A stretch of 64,000 nucleotides of DNA, from positions 157,065 through 221,064 of the forward strand of contig MZZL01000404.1 of the NCBI GenBank assembly GCA_002749535.1, written 5' to 3'. The position numbers and the translations under genes are program-made. This document shows positions 1 through 11,508 of this stretch, piece by piece (position 1 is the stretch's first letter; each line of letters begins with the position of its first letter). The notes below the pieces were generated by a model. It was given only the letters and a program-made list of their open reading frames with translations, made no database searches and was not told the origin of the DNA. This stretch comes from Apophysomyces variabilis. Lineage: Eukaryota; Mucoromycota; Mucoromycetes; Mucorales; Mucoraceae.

Positions 1-32
<32 letters not shown>

Positions 33-693
33 TTTGACTCCCCTTGTAAATTATAAACTTTGCATCAATCTTTTTTTTTTCCATTATCTTTCTGGTCTAT
101 TTAGGGTTTCCTGTTTATTTATCGGATACAATTTGACTGAATAACAAACTTCTTTCTTTTCTAATTCTAATGAGGCATTCCCGTTTATTACTCAAGATGC
201 AGTATTTACTTGATTAGAGCTTATCTTGTCTTTGAACTTGCATGACGTTTCCATGCCAAAGCAAAAGAGATGGAAACCATTTCTTAAATTGGTATTTGAT
301 TGAATAGTTCAAGTGCCAGTTATGCAGTTTGTTCTAAATCACTTTATTGACTTATTGAATAAGACACCCGGTTTTCTTTTTTATTCGTTTTCGCCGAAAG
401 GAAGGAAGGTAAAAAAAGTAAAAAGTGAAAGGGATTCCTCAAACCGATCTAATTTCAAGTTTATCTCTTTTTTACTTGCAAAGTTTGCATTTGAGCTGCA
501 GGTTTTAGGATGAAACTAGCCTCAGTGCCTTAGCAACCGAGCCTAATATTTTCATACCCAGTTGCTGCTACAGTCATAAATAGGGCAAGGCCGGATTGAT
601 ACGCCAAAAAAAAGCAACTAAACTTTCTTTCCTCCATCAACTCATCATCCTCATCCTCATCGCCGCCATCCCCAGCAGCATCCTCCTTTTACT
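1..693. other. 5' intergenic region upstream of gmd
   Basis: The window starts with about 29 T. No convincing gene was found. The last 80 bases before the gmd ATG are a pyrimidine-rich leader with repeated tcatcc/tcctca units, typical of a fungal promoter or 5' UTR. Confidence 0.5.
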
Positions 694-2106
694 ATGTCTG
701 AATCTGTCCTTGCCCCCGTCAAAGTTGCACGATCTTCTTCCATGACTTATGAAGAATACAGATCCCGTAAAGTAGCTCTCATCACAGGTAACGTAACATA
801 AAGCAAGGCTTGTATCAGCGAAGACCAAAAGAGGGGAGGCGAAAGAAAATAGACCAATGCATAAAGGAAGGAAGGGAGGGAATATTGCTTTTTATTACTC
901 GGCTCTGCTCAATTTTTTTTTCTCTAGGTGTCACTGGACAAGATGGTTCTTATCTGACGGAATTCTTATTAAAAAAAGGATATGAGGTTCATGGTATCAT
1001 CCGTCGTTCCTCTTCCTTCAATACCGGTCGTATCGAACATATTTACAAAGATCAACATGAACAAGGTAATGCTTTACCAGTCCCGCCGCCGCCTTGACTG
1101 ATAAGCAAACGATTCGCCTAGGTGTCAAGTTTTTCCTTCATCATGGTGATTTAACGGATTCGACTTGTTTGGTTCATATTATTTCCCAAGTGCAACCTAC
1201 GGAAGTCTATAACCTGGCGGCTCAGTCCCATGTCAAGGTTTCGTTTGACATGTCGGAATACACGGGCGATGTGGATGCGCTGGGCACCCTACGTCTGTTG
1301 GATGCCATTCGCACCTGTGGCCTGACCGATCGTGTGCGTTTTTATCAAGCTTCTACTTCAGAACTCTATGGTAAGGTGGTAGAGACGCCTCAGAAAGAAA
1401 CGACACCGTTTTATCCCCGATCGCCATATGGTGTGGCCAAGTTGTATGGGTTCTGGATTGTGGTGAATTACCGTGAATCGTATAACATGTATGCTTGCAA
1501 TGGTATCTTGTTTAACCATGAATCGCCGCGTCGTGGCCGCACGTTTGTGACACGCAAGATCTCGCGGGCGGTGGCCGACATCCATCTCGGTCGTCAGGAG
1601 TGTCTGTATCTTGGCAACATTGACGCTCAGCGTGATTGGGGCCATGCCCAGGACTATGTAGAGGGCATGTGGTTGATGCTTCAGCAGGACGAGCCGGAAG
1701 ACTTTGTGCTGGCTACGGGTGAGACGCATACGGTCCGTAGTTTTGTGGAGAAGGCGTTTGCTGTCACCGGTCGCAAGATTGTGTGGGAAGGCGAAGGGGT
1801 GAATGAGGTGGGCAAGGATGCGGAGACGGGCAAGGTCCGTGTGCGTATCGATCCCAAGTATTTCCGTCCTGCTGAGGTCGATCTATTGTTGGGCGATCCT
1901 GCCAAGGCCCATGCCAAATTGGGATGGAAGCGCAAGGTGACCTATGACGAGTTGGTGACAGAGATGGTGGTGGCCGATATTGAAGGGTAAGTTAAAAAAA
2001 AAGACAGCAAAGTCTGTATACAGGTTCGCTCAGAAAAGTCTCACTTTCTCTTTTTTTTTTCCTACTTATCCTGTGCAGCTCCTTGAAGAACGACACTTAC
2101 AATTAA
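694..2106 (+). CDS. gmd: GDP-mannose 4,6-dehydratase
   Basis: Converts GDP-mannose to GDP-4-keto-6-deoxymannose, the first step of GDP-fucose synthesis, in the cytosol. Four exons join in phase: 694-787, 928-1065, 1122-1986 and 2079-2106, giving about 374 aa, the usual length of the family. The Rossmann motif ([12 protein letters not shown]) is split by intron 1. It is followed by [19 protein letters not shown], the catalytic block STSELYGK, the YGVAK Tyr/Lys pair and NHESPRRG, all hallmark GMD motifs. The last exon adds only nine codons (GSLKNDTYN) after a gtaagt donor; reading through instead would stop two codons later. The start is the first ATG in frame with the Rossmann fold. Fucose is a known component of mucoralean wall polymers, so a wall role is likely (inference). 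No fucose synthase lies nearby. Confidence 0.95.
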
Positions 2107-2651
2107 GGGAGACATAGGCAGAAGAGATGACTTTATCAACTTTTGCTCTTGATATTTTTACGTTTGTTTTTTCTTTATCTTTTCTCTCAACAGAGAAAGT
2201 GAAAGTACTGTGTTTCTTTGTTTCGATTTGTTTTCTTTTTCTTTTTTTTTTTTAATTTCCATGTAACCTATACAGCAGAATAAAACGGTTGTCTGATTTT
2301 TTTTGCTATTGTTGTTCTCAACGCGATCTTTCTGCAAGCCCTCAACTGTAAATGATTTACTTCCCTCGGTTTTCTTTCCCAATCAATATCCGAGGTTATC
2401 TAGTGCAGTAGCTACTCCATTGTCTTTTTTCCTAAGCCGAAGTGTGGGGTTCGACGCTATCTGCAAGGGTTATGTTTCATAGTTATAGGTAAATGATACT
2501 TATTGACCTGCCAGGTCTTCGCAGCAGATATAAATAAAACCAGGGCTAGAGAATCATTTCAAAGACGCTGCTTTATTGGGAATATCTTTGAGAACAATAT
2601 GCGACAAAACCAAGTATATGATCAAAAGTTCCATAGCTAAATAAATGCTGC
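2107..2651. other. Convergent intergenic region between gmd and the secreted protein
   Basis: T-rich sequence that serves as 3' flank for both convergent genes. I see no ORF with coding character and no RNA gene. Confidence 0.4.
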
Positions 2652-3542
2652 TTAAGGCCGAGCGACATCTTTGCATGACGGTTTCACGTCAGAACCTTTG
2701 TATCCACCTAGGAACTTAACGCAAGCGTCGTATTTGCACTTGTCGCGGCTGCCGGCCGGGATGGCGACGTTGCATGTACCTTTACAAAGCTGACACACCT
2801 TCTTACCAATGGGATAGCGGATACCAGCGAGGTTTAGCGTTTGTACAATGGCTTCCAGGGTCAAGCTCACGCTAGCTAGCTCTGATTCTTGATTGGCCGC
2901 TTTATAGGTTGTCTCATATTTCTGCAGATCAGCTACAAGCGTTTTGGCGTAGTATTCACTGTTACTGTCGATTTCGGGTTCGATTTCATCGGACTCTTCG
3001 TTGTAAAAGATCTCGTCCTCATCATCGAGGTACGTTTTCTTGAGCGTCTTTTGGCGTCCGTGATAGAAGAAAGATTGGCCAGCATGGCTCCAACGAGCCT
3101 CCAAGTTATCACGTTCATCGACAAAGTCGATCTGAGCCAGACGTACTCCCATTCTCGGTTTTCCTGGATGATAAATACAACCATATTCACGTTCTCCCAC
3201 TATCTTGCCGCATCCCCATACTCCGGGCTTTTTAATATATCTTTCCCCGAACCGTTTGCATTGTTCCCTGGCATTTGAATTAACAGTGCTATCCGCGTTA
3301 TATGGCGCTTGACATAGTGCGTTGACAGAAATAAGATCCGCCTTGAACGTCTGGTTCATAGACTGCTTTAGAATTCCAAGTTCTTCGGCAGTATAATGTC
3401 CCAAAACGTCGTTGAGAAGGTAGCTAACCCCTTCAACGCCGCCTCGAAGGGCATCCAGTATGTTACCAAAGTTAAAGATTGCATCAGCTTCAAGACCCAG
3501 GCAGAGAACGGCCAAAAAGACCCTAAGTAGTTTGACTTTCAT
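2652..3542 (-). CDS. Secreted Cys-containing protein of unknown function
   Basis: A single uninterrupted ORF of 296 aa. The first ~21 residues (MKVKLLRVFLAVLCLGLEADA) form a clear signal peptide with a cleavage-type end. The mature part has ten cysteines, six of them clustered in the last ~70 residues (CQLCKGTC followed by C-x4-C and a final C), suggesting a disulfide-bonded C-terminal module. An acidic stretch (DDEDEIFYNEESDEIEPE) lies in the middle. I do not recognise the family. It could be a fungal extracellular effector-like or wall protein. The next 1.3 kb upstream carries no other gene, so it should have its own promoter. Its reality as a gene is fairly sure from length, signal peptide and lack of stops. 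Confidence 0.75.
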   Translation of the reverse strand: MKVKLLRVFLAVLCLGLEADAIFNFGNILDALRGGVEGVSYLLNDVLGHYTAEELGILKQSMNQTFKADLISVNALCQAPYNADSTVNSNAREQCKRFGERYIKKPGVWGCGKIVGEREYGCIYHPGKPRMGVRLAQIDFVDERDNLEARWSHAGQSFFYHGRQKTLKKTYLDDEDEIFYNEESDEIEPEIDSNSEYYAKTLVADLQKYETTYKAANQESELASVSLTLEAIVQTLNLAGIRYPIGKKVCQLCKGTCNVAIPAGSRDKCKYDACVKFLGGYKGSDVKPSCKDVARP

Positions 3543-5802
3543 GTTGCGCTGAAATTATAGTAAACGATACACAAGCAAAAAGAAAAAGATAAAATTAGCT
3601 AAAACCAACGACTAGCAGATGTGTTTCAATGATTGATTGGATCCATCTATCCCATCAAAGAAAGGTCGAAGCATATTGTTGAGTAACTTACCATCAATAC
3701 TAATTCTTTTTCAACTAAAAAGAAATTAATGCCTGTTTGGAATGCGGGTTGACTTTGTCCTCCTGATTGGTGAGATTATAAAGAGAGGTGAGAACCGTGC
3801 GGTACAGACACGCAATGCAGATATTTGACCGATTATTTATAGTTTTTAAAGCGGTTATTAGCTCATCGGCACTGCGCGAAATGCTGCATGGCGGTTATAA
3901 CCACTAAAGCATACGGTCATCGGAAGCATTGCGACTTTGACAGAACTTAGTAACAACAGGCTGGGGGTATTTAGCCCACACCTGTCTGTTTATATGGGAA
4001 AAGTTTAACTGTGTCATTCCATTGCTAAAGAAACGATACCTGTGCGTTGGCTGCCACAAGCAGAGATGGAAAATCCCTTCACTTAAGGCATGATGAATGG
4101 CTCAACACCAGCAAGAAATACATCAAGGGTGCTAGATAACCAAAGTTTGCGTCTGTGTCTACAGCTATAAAATTTAATACTAATGCGGTTCCATGGCGTC
4201 AAAGATCTCGCAATTATCTCACCATGCTTCAACTGCACATATTTTGCAAGACATCCGTGGGATCCATCATTAGCTTCACCAGGACGAAAATGGTATAGAA
4301 TGACTGTATGTTGATACTGACCTCTTTTATCTTAGGCTTGTTTCCATTTTCGTTGCATTTCCGTTGTTTTATATGGTCAAGGGCAAGACATCAAGTATTT
4401 GTTGTTAGTGACTTTATATCAGAACGCTCGCGTACTCTAGTTGCACGTTAAGGATGAAAACCATGAAACTGATTTTTCTGAAAGCGACAATACGAATACG
4501 ATGTAGCTTCTATAGAATGAATATGTACGGAAAAGATTTGTTCTAAGAGAACAACAATCAATCGTGGGCTCATTTGACAGTCATTGACTCTGTTACAAGG
4601 ACATCGCGAACGCCAATAGTGACACAACTGTAAATATTGATCGATGCGTAGTCCATCTAGAGCTCCGTATCAGGAATCCTGAAACATATGTCATCTTCTA
4701 CCTTAAACACTATGATCAGCCTTACGTAGTTTAGATGACCAAGCTACGTAACGCAATCTTTTGCCTATGGGAAAAATGCTTGCTATCATATTTGGATTCT
4801 AGGACATATGCATAGACAAAAAGAATGCTAATATTAGATGCCGCTGTTTGTTTCAGTGAGTTGGGCGATATGACATTTCCAGTCCTGAAACAATCACAAG
4901 GATAACACCAAATGCAGCGTCAAAAATGAACGTCAAAATTACCAAGGTCATGAATGCCAATTTTGCAGGCTTCATCTGTTCTAATCGAAACTTGCAGGAC
5001 GAAATGAGCGATATCCGCACGCTGTTTGATGCCGAAGACAGCATCAGCAAGGTGCTGGTACCTGTAGTCACCAACGGCATGGTAAGCAATGACAGCAATG
5101 ATACCGACGTGTGCTTCAACTGGAAAATATCTTCGAAATTGCTATTTAAAGATCGATTATCTCTCCTTTATCGCAGTAAGGTTGATTGAAATCACGGCCA
5201 CCATAATCTTTTTGTCCTTTTTTATTGACTTCTCTAAGGGTTAGTTTTCCCTCTACAAAAGTCTATAGCAGTTGCGAGAAGGTGCACATCGCCGCATCAA
5301 TCGCTGCAAAGTGTGACAAATGCCAAGATCAGTGAGTAGTACTGAAGACTAAACATTAATTTATTCGATTTTCCATCTCTGAACGCACCGAGTTCGCGCT
5401 GGGAAATTTTTCGTCGGATCTGTCGTTAGCTAAAGGAGACCCCACGAAGAATTTCCAGTGTCGGCAATCATAGGGTTCTAAAATGATCGAATCCTCAAGC
5501 ACTTGTTTGCGATCGAAAGACTGTATATTCCCTTGGGATATAAAAAGATCGATAATGATCTTCTTTAGATGCGAGTGGTTTCTATTATTCGAATTTGTAA
5601 GTTATAGTTTGATAGTATGCTTTACCACACTCTTACCGAAACAGTTCAAGAATATGCCGGGGAGCAGTTCTTATCCCTGCAAAATCTAGTCCTACCAAAC
5701 ACACATCCTGCTTCGCCATATTAATAAACTCAAGTAAATCTACGATCAATAAGATCGTGAATCCAAAGTACCCTGAGCGTTCCCATTGCAGTGCCTCAAG
5801 GC
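3543..5802. other. Gene-poor region, one weak hydrophobic ORF
   Basis: About 2.3 kb without a supported gene. On the minus strand 4853-5119 encodes an 88-aa stretch with two hydrophobic segments (around residues 8-25 and 54-78). It could be an exon or remnant of a small tetraspan-like membrane protein, but I find no flanking exons. The rest shows no coding character. Confidence 0.3.
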
Positions 5803-6300
5803 TTACCAGCTTTCCTTATTTCCCAAGTCCCTGTTACGAAACCGTGAACTGCTGTTACACTGATATGAGACGTATATGCTATCCATAGATGATCTTGATT
5901 TCAAATTGCCTATTATCTGTTGCTGCAAGAAGATCCGCTTTTTCTGTGTTATTGACGAGTCTCGGGATTTTCTAGCGTAGCCAACAATTACGTATCCACT
6001 GTTTTTAAGACTCTTCACATATTCTTGGTAGCGCGTAAATACTCGGTTATGTGTGCTACCAATTGAGCTAGGCATAAGACCAATGGTGGGCATATATCGC
6101 GCTTTAGAACGTTGTATAAGTGCAAACGCAGAAACTCCGTGATGACTAGTATTCTTCGGCCTCTTGAGCGTGCTGATAATGTTCTCTTTCGGCCTGTGGG
6201 TGCTAGTAAGAACGAATAACGCTTGTGGAAGCATCATTTTGCGAAAGATGCGATGGATATTGTCACCAAAAAAAAAAAGATTCTCCATACTGTAGCACAC
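5803..6300 (-). pseudogene. Fragment of a mobile-element-type protein with a YARKS motif
   Basis: A 165-aa ORF. Residues ~95-150 read GYVIVGYARKSRDSS, then a QKKRIFLQQQIIGNL helix, then SMDSIYVSYQC and a terminal RDLG. The Y-A-R-K-S core resembles the YxRxS catalytic serine motif at the N-terminus of small serine recombinases, followed by the usual Q-rich helix. From memory, Mucorales genomes hold many copies of proteins with a GYxRKS...LLQ...SLVDxVYVS pattern, whose function is not established. The ORF stops soon after this block, so either it is truncated or the domain stands alone. I call it a likely decayed repeat-family member; the serine recombinase link is an inference from one motif. 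The 7 kb to the Fanzor-like relic makes a functional pairing possible but unproven. Confidence 0.5.
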
Positions 6301-7264
6301 AGCTAAAAATATCTTTCGGGTAAGGAATTGACAGCAGTAAATGGATACTGTTCTGTCATTCGTATTTATTCCTGTAGTTCATCTCTTTCGTCCGTTCATC
6401 GTTTGCACATAAACACCATTCCTGGATCTGCAGAGGAAGCAAAAAAAAAGGCAATGTAATCTTGTAGCACGCTTGCACATTAAGCAATGGCAAAGCATTG
6501 CATGTGGTTGTGAAAAGGACTTGAGAGTGGCAAGGCTGTCTTTATTGAAACAATTATGCGCTTGGCTTTTTGCATCATAAAAACTCCACTGTTCTCCAAG
6601 AGAGGAATGGATCTGATCCGTTGTCATAAAAAAGGCGCATGCTGGGTTTGCTAACAAACTCACATTTTTTTCTATGATAAACAACTTATATGGCAGCAGA
6701 GACTATATGCTTTACAAGCTGTTGTCTGCACTCTGTTGTTCCTTTTCTTTCCTTTGGTAGTGCACGTTTGTAATAGCTATGCGTCTTCTTTCAGTCTTTA
6801 ATGTGTTTCTGCTTTATTTTCTCTTTTTCCGCTATCATTCATTCAATTTCGTTTTCTTATTTTTGATTCTCTCATTGGAGTTAAATGGGCTGACAATAGC
6901 ACTTGTAACAAGTTGTTAAGAGCCGTCTGAAAAATATTGGTTTTGCGTAGATCTTTGACACGGCTTGCAAATCCCTGAAAAGCACAAGAAATGGTCGACG
7001 ATAAACCTTTTTGTGTCTTTGGATACTATTGCAAATCTTTGATATGGAGTTCTTACAATAGCGGATGCTGACAGGTATTTTGCTTACACACACCAGTCAA
7101 ATATTTCGTTCTCAGAAACTGGATATGCTGCTACGTAAAAACTTCATATATCAGGAATAGCTTTTTGGTAACTATAACCTTGGGGCCTTGTGGAACGGTC
7201 GAAGAGAGAGGTGTCGCGAATGACCGCTTCTGGTAGCAATTCTGCTATTTTCTTTTTTTTTTTT
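6301..7264. other. Intergenic region without supported features
   Basis: Short antisense ORFs only (for example 6379-6684 minus), with low-complexity or unconvincing translations. Nothing supported. Confidence 0.35.
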
Positions 7265-7404
7265 TTTGCTCGGATAAATTTTGCGTTCAATGGAAGGTCA
7301 AGTTCATGTAAGTAAAATATACGTCACCTATAATTTATTTTCTAGTGACGCATATTCTTTGGTGCGAACTTAGCCTTCATTGAACGCAAAATTTATTCAG
7401 AGTA
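7265..7404. mobile_element. Foldback/MITE-like element, copy 1
   Basis: The left arm at 7269-7297 (starts CTCGGATAAATTTTGCGTTC) and the right arm at 7374-7402 (ends GCAAAATTTATTCAGAG) are inverted copies over about 28 bp with few mismatches. The arms continue inward with weaker pairing (aagttc and tacgtcac against gtgacgcata and gcgaactt), so almost the whole ~140 bp could fold on itself around a T-rich centre at about 7330-7350. There is no coding capacity, as expected for a MITE. A related copy lies at 11509-11657. Confidence 0.65.
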
Positions 7405-8397
7405 GCGTAAATTGTCATTCAATAACAGTATTAATACTTCCAATATATATTAAGGTTAACAGTTACTTACGAAATGAAAAAACAGTGTGCCTTTTGAAAC
7501 TACATCTAACTTTGTTAGTAGAAGGAGTACGAATATTGTCAGGAGTACGGAAATGGTAGATGAATACTTTTTTGACAGTTGTATGCGTTTAGACCCATTC
7601 CTAGTAGCGCTTGGCATGACTGAAACGCAAAAATTGTTGTTGACCTCCAAGGGCTTCCAATGTCACGACCAGCTATTTTATGCAACCTCCTCTAAACAGT
7701 GTGTAAGAGCTATATGACCAAGTTCATATTTTGAATGCTTGACGGGCCTTAACTGAGGTGGATATTGTGCTGACGCGCCCTAGTTTGAGCCTTAAGTAGA
7801 ATTAATAGCATAGCGTCAGGGGAACCATCATCAATTGCCTAGTAATCAGTATAAAATCTCATTAATCAAAAAGTTAACCTAAGGATTTACTCCTTTCAGA
7901 GCTTTCTCATCCCTCTGTCAGCATACGTCAAGTTGTACCAGATGGCAATTGTAACGATAGTTTTGCTTCTATAATCTGTTAGTATTTTGTGGGTTCGACC
8001 AAATCGGTTTGTTAAGGTGCACTGGAGACAATATAATGCTATGCATACTCTCTGATTTCCTCCGCTCTTCATCTACTTAAACCGTCATAAGCAGACAAAT
8101 AAAGCTTTGAAATGCAGTAGCCTAAGACAAGGATATTTTAGATTTACAGTGTCTTTATCATTTTGTTAAACGTTAATACGGCGTAGAACTTTGAAAGTTG
8201 TCCACGCGCTTCCTTAAGGTAATAGGCGACGTATATCTGGATATCACGACAATAACGCAACGATAATACCGATAAAGGAAGCAGAAAGCAGACTTTATTA
8301 TTCCAATTTCTTGCGTAACTTTACGAAAGTGTACGAACTCATTGCAATTCTGAGGCAATCATGAATAGAATTTGCTAAAATGGGGAATACTGAAAAG
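7405..8397. other. Intergenic region without supported features
   Basis: ORFs on both strands at 7456-7717 overlap each other and neither has recognisable motifs. Nothing else was seen. Confidence 0.3.
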
Positions 8398-8700
8398 TCA
8401 CCAGTCCCCTCCACAAGTGTCTGGATAATCGCAATTATCGGTGCATGCATTGCCGCCGCGAACGCACGAGTTGCATTGACCTCGGAACGCATATGCTTCT
8501 TGGCTGTTAATGTCGCCGACATCGCAGTAATATGCATATTGAAGTGTGCAATATTTCATTTTAAGATCCAGGCCGTCACATATTCCCTTGGTGAGGTCGT
8601 ACTCATTCTCTCCGGAGCAAGGAGTTTTGCACCTGTAATAGGTAGCAGATGCCGTAAAAATGGATGTGGTAATGCAAAAGATGATGGCCTTGATTTTCAT
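8398..8700 (-). CDS. Small Cys-rich secreted protein
   Basis: A 100-aa ORF. The signal peptide (MKIKAIIFCITTSIFTASA) is followed by about 80 mature residues with ten cysteines, including CNSC, NACTDNC and a final TCGG. Size, signal peptide and cysteine density fit a disulfide-stabilised small secreted protein of the kind often listed as candidate effectors in fungi. No family was recognised. A 112-aa ORF overlaps on the other strand (8380-8718), but its hydrophobic composition looks like the antisense shadow of this one. The gene stands alone in a repeat-rich, gene-poor stretch. It could be a young or lineage-specific gene; expression is unknown. Confidence 0.55.
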   Translation of the reverse strand: MKIKAIIFCITTSIFTASATYYRCKTPCSGENEYDLTKGICDGLDLKMKYCTLQYAYYCDVGDINSQEAYAFRGQCNSCVRGGNACTDNCDYPDTCGGDW

Positions 8701-10494
8701 CGCCCTATCAGTTGTTAGTTTTCATATACTGCAAAGATTATTACCAACCTGGTCTTGACGATAGTGTGCTGGATGGTCAGATTCGGAAGAAAAGAAGTTT
8801 GCCCTTATTTGTAGCCTTCTAAAAGTCTATTATCGTGAAAGAGATGTTCTAGGCCCCGATATTTGACAGCAAAGGCGCTATGGATGGCGTTCACAAGTAA
8901 CGCCTTGCGTAACGTCATTAAGACGCCATTCATCAACAATTTGTTAGCCACTCTTATCCATTGAGTAGGTTTGTTATAAAGGCAATCAGCGTAGCACAAT
9001 GTAATTAGATACTGGAACACTTGTGTGTTTATGTCAAGGTAAGGATAACGAGCAGTATTTTGCAGGTCGCATATACAAAAGGGTTTGCATAAAAATTTCC
9101 CATGCTACAATGTAAACATCGCAACAGATTTGCAATCCACATGCAAGCCATAGGAAAGATATACAACTGACATAGACTCTGGCAAATCATGAAAGTTACA
9201 CCCACTCTTACTCTAGCAGTGCGCGTCAAGTTCAAAAGTCCTAACAACGGAGAGAAACGGTTTTCTGACGTGAGAGAATAAACAGGTTGATAAGGTTTAA
9301 CATCAACATATATTGCATCGTACCATTGCCCGAACGAGAAACAAACAAACCAGCGCTTTAACGCCAAAATTTATTGTATGACCGTAGCTGTGCTGCTTGC
9401 TCCGTTGCTTGAAACGAACAATCAAGCACGTCAATACAGAGCAAGAACCAATCAATAGTCTAGTAGGTACGGCAGTCGGTAATGATATTGGTTCGATATT
9501 GCTATCTTCGTCAGCAAACACAATTCGATTCACCGGTACAAGCCCATGTACGCTGGCTGCCATACTGCAATTTTCTTTGTGCAATGGCAGCAAAGCTAAT
9601 AAAAGGAAGAAAAAAAGAATGTTTTCTTTAGATACTTTCAGATACGAAACGTACACGCTCATTTTTTCCACTTTTTTGTAGTATCATCTATCGTTAGCCG
9701 CAGCCTGTCATTTTCATCACGCGTTTGGACTAGCTTTGACAGCATTTTTGGAGTCATTTGTTGATATACGCATCCATATTCAGTAATCAGCTAGGAAGGG
9801 GAAAAGGAAGCAAAGGTGTAATCGATTTTACTTCACGGAAGAAAAAGACCTCAATAGTGAACGTGGGAAAGTACTACAAGCACAGGGTAATAAACGTGGA
9901 ACACTGAATCTACCAATTGCAGGCTGGAGAGTGTAACCCAAGGTTTAATTATCTAAGAAACAAAGTATCCCAAGCTGCACTGTTTTGCACTCATGCATCT
10001 TTGGCCATACAATATGTGTCATTTCAGGCCCTGCACATATCCAGGCAGTCATTCACTATATCCTCTACACGGATAATGCATAGTTGCGACTCACTGAAGG
10101 CTGCATATATGGTATAACGTTAGGCCCCCAAAGTTGCCTTGTAAATCCTGAGCAGCGCAAGGGATTCAGACCGCTGAGCATAAGAATGCTTGAAAAACAA
10201 TAGCGTTTTCCGCAAGTAGGTACGCAGTACTCTCTTGATCATGCGTCCCTTTATTGCAGCCAACGTCTAGAGCCATCATTACTGTATGGTATGATCACGT
10301 AGTACTTGCTGCCCAGGAAAGGAGACAACCAAATACTTCTCCATTGACATTCCAGAGCTGTGACGCAGTTGGCAACGATTGCCCGACCTTGATAATGTCT
10401 GTATCGTAGGTGGACCAGAAGCGGCGAATAACATGTTCAATACCTCGACCCTTTTTACAAAAATACATTTTCAAATAGACAGCAGAGCTTGTTT
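8701..10494. other. Gene-poor region, weak hydrophobic ORFs on the minus strand
   Basis: Minus-strand ORFs at 9303-9671 and 9029-9367 contain hydrophobic stretches and follow each other in different frames, which could be remnants of a membrane-protein gene. I find no conserved motif and no clear splice sites joining them. I see nothing else. Confidence 0.25.
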
Positions 10495-10875
10495 CAGAGT
10501 GATTCTGCCATCTGGATCGTCTTGGATCCTCCAAGATCCCATAGTAACCTTCGGTGATCACCTGGATCCTGTAGGATCCACAAGATTCTGAACGAATAAG
10601 CACTATATCTTGCCAAATAGTTTTAGTAAACATCGAATAATCAACTAGAGATTATGCCCGGAGGAGAAACAAAGTAGTTTAAGGTAAATTGCATGTTCTG
10701 GAACCATTAGGTGCCAGAAAGTACCTGCCGGAACCAAAGCATCCCTTAGATGCCTGTGGGAATCACAGTCCTGAAAATTAGAAATTTAGGAACCGCTAGA
10801 TTCCTATGGTTACATGATTTCCCATGGTGATATAGTCTGTTTCAGGAAACCGGGATATCAATCGGATAAATACTG
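10495..10875. repeat. Cluster of short, sequence-diverse palindromes
   Basis: About 380 bp are packed with short inverted repeats. They include CAGA-5nt-TCTG (10495-10507), CTTGGA-TCC-TCCAAG (10521-10535), GGTGATCACC (10553-10562), TGGATCC-TGTA-GGATCCA (10563-10580), GCATC-CCTTA-GATGC (10739-10753), immediately followed by CTGTG-GGAAT-CACAG (10754-10768), AGGAA-8nt-TTCCT (10788-10805) and GTTTC-AG-GAAAC nested inside GATAT/ATATC near 10830-10860. The stems differ in sequence but share an architecture of 5-7 bp arms and 2-8 nt loops. No coding sequence is seen. The function is unknown. Confidence 0.45.
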
Positions 10876-11508
10876 CCTCAAAGAGATATTGAATCTATGC
10901 AACTGATTCGCGTTTCTAGCATCCAGTAACAGTGACGACGAGTTACCGCAACTTGCTCAAGTTTAGGAAAGACCGATGAAAACGGCTAATCGCTAGGGAG
11001 CTGGATCAGAGAGCAATGACAAGGAACATGGGACAAAACAGAGGACAGACGGATCTGAAGTGCAGAATGCGGAAAAAGCTCTATTGAAACGCTTAATAAA
11101 ACCTTCTAAAAGCGCGAGAGAAGTGTTTGAAAGTCATTATGTAGTGTATCCCCCTTTTTATTAATGTATCGTTTGTTGAACTTAACCTAATTGATCCAGT
11201 TTGCTATAGTAAATTCAGGAATGTTACGTCCGATTTACTACTCGTATTAATCGAACAAAGAAAGTTGCACACAGCGTCATTGTACCAACATTGGTTACGA
11301 CAATACTGAAAGTGACGCACTAAATGCATAGCAGGTGATGATGAAGGCGGCCATAAGAAATGTCGGTCAACAAGTATCTGTTAGCGTCGGTCGGAAATCC
11401 TACATGGCGCACATTTTACTTATGAGCATCTCTCTTAAGTAATGGTATGATAGTATGAGCATCAAAAGCAGGCGATGAAAGGAATCAGCAGTGCTCAATA
11501 GCACCATC
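10876..11508. other. Intergenic region without supported features
   Basis: I see no gene, RNA or repeat here beyond low-level A/T richness. Confidence 0.3.

Noticed and set aside
8380..8718. 112-aa hydrophobic plus-strand ORF over the small Cys-rich gene
   Set aside because: It mirrors the minus-strand ORF, which has a signal peptide and regular cysteines; both are unlikely to be coding.
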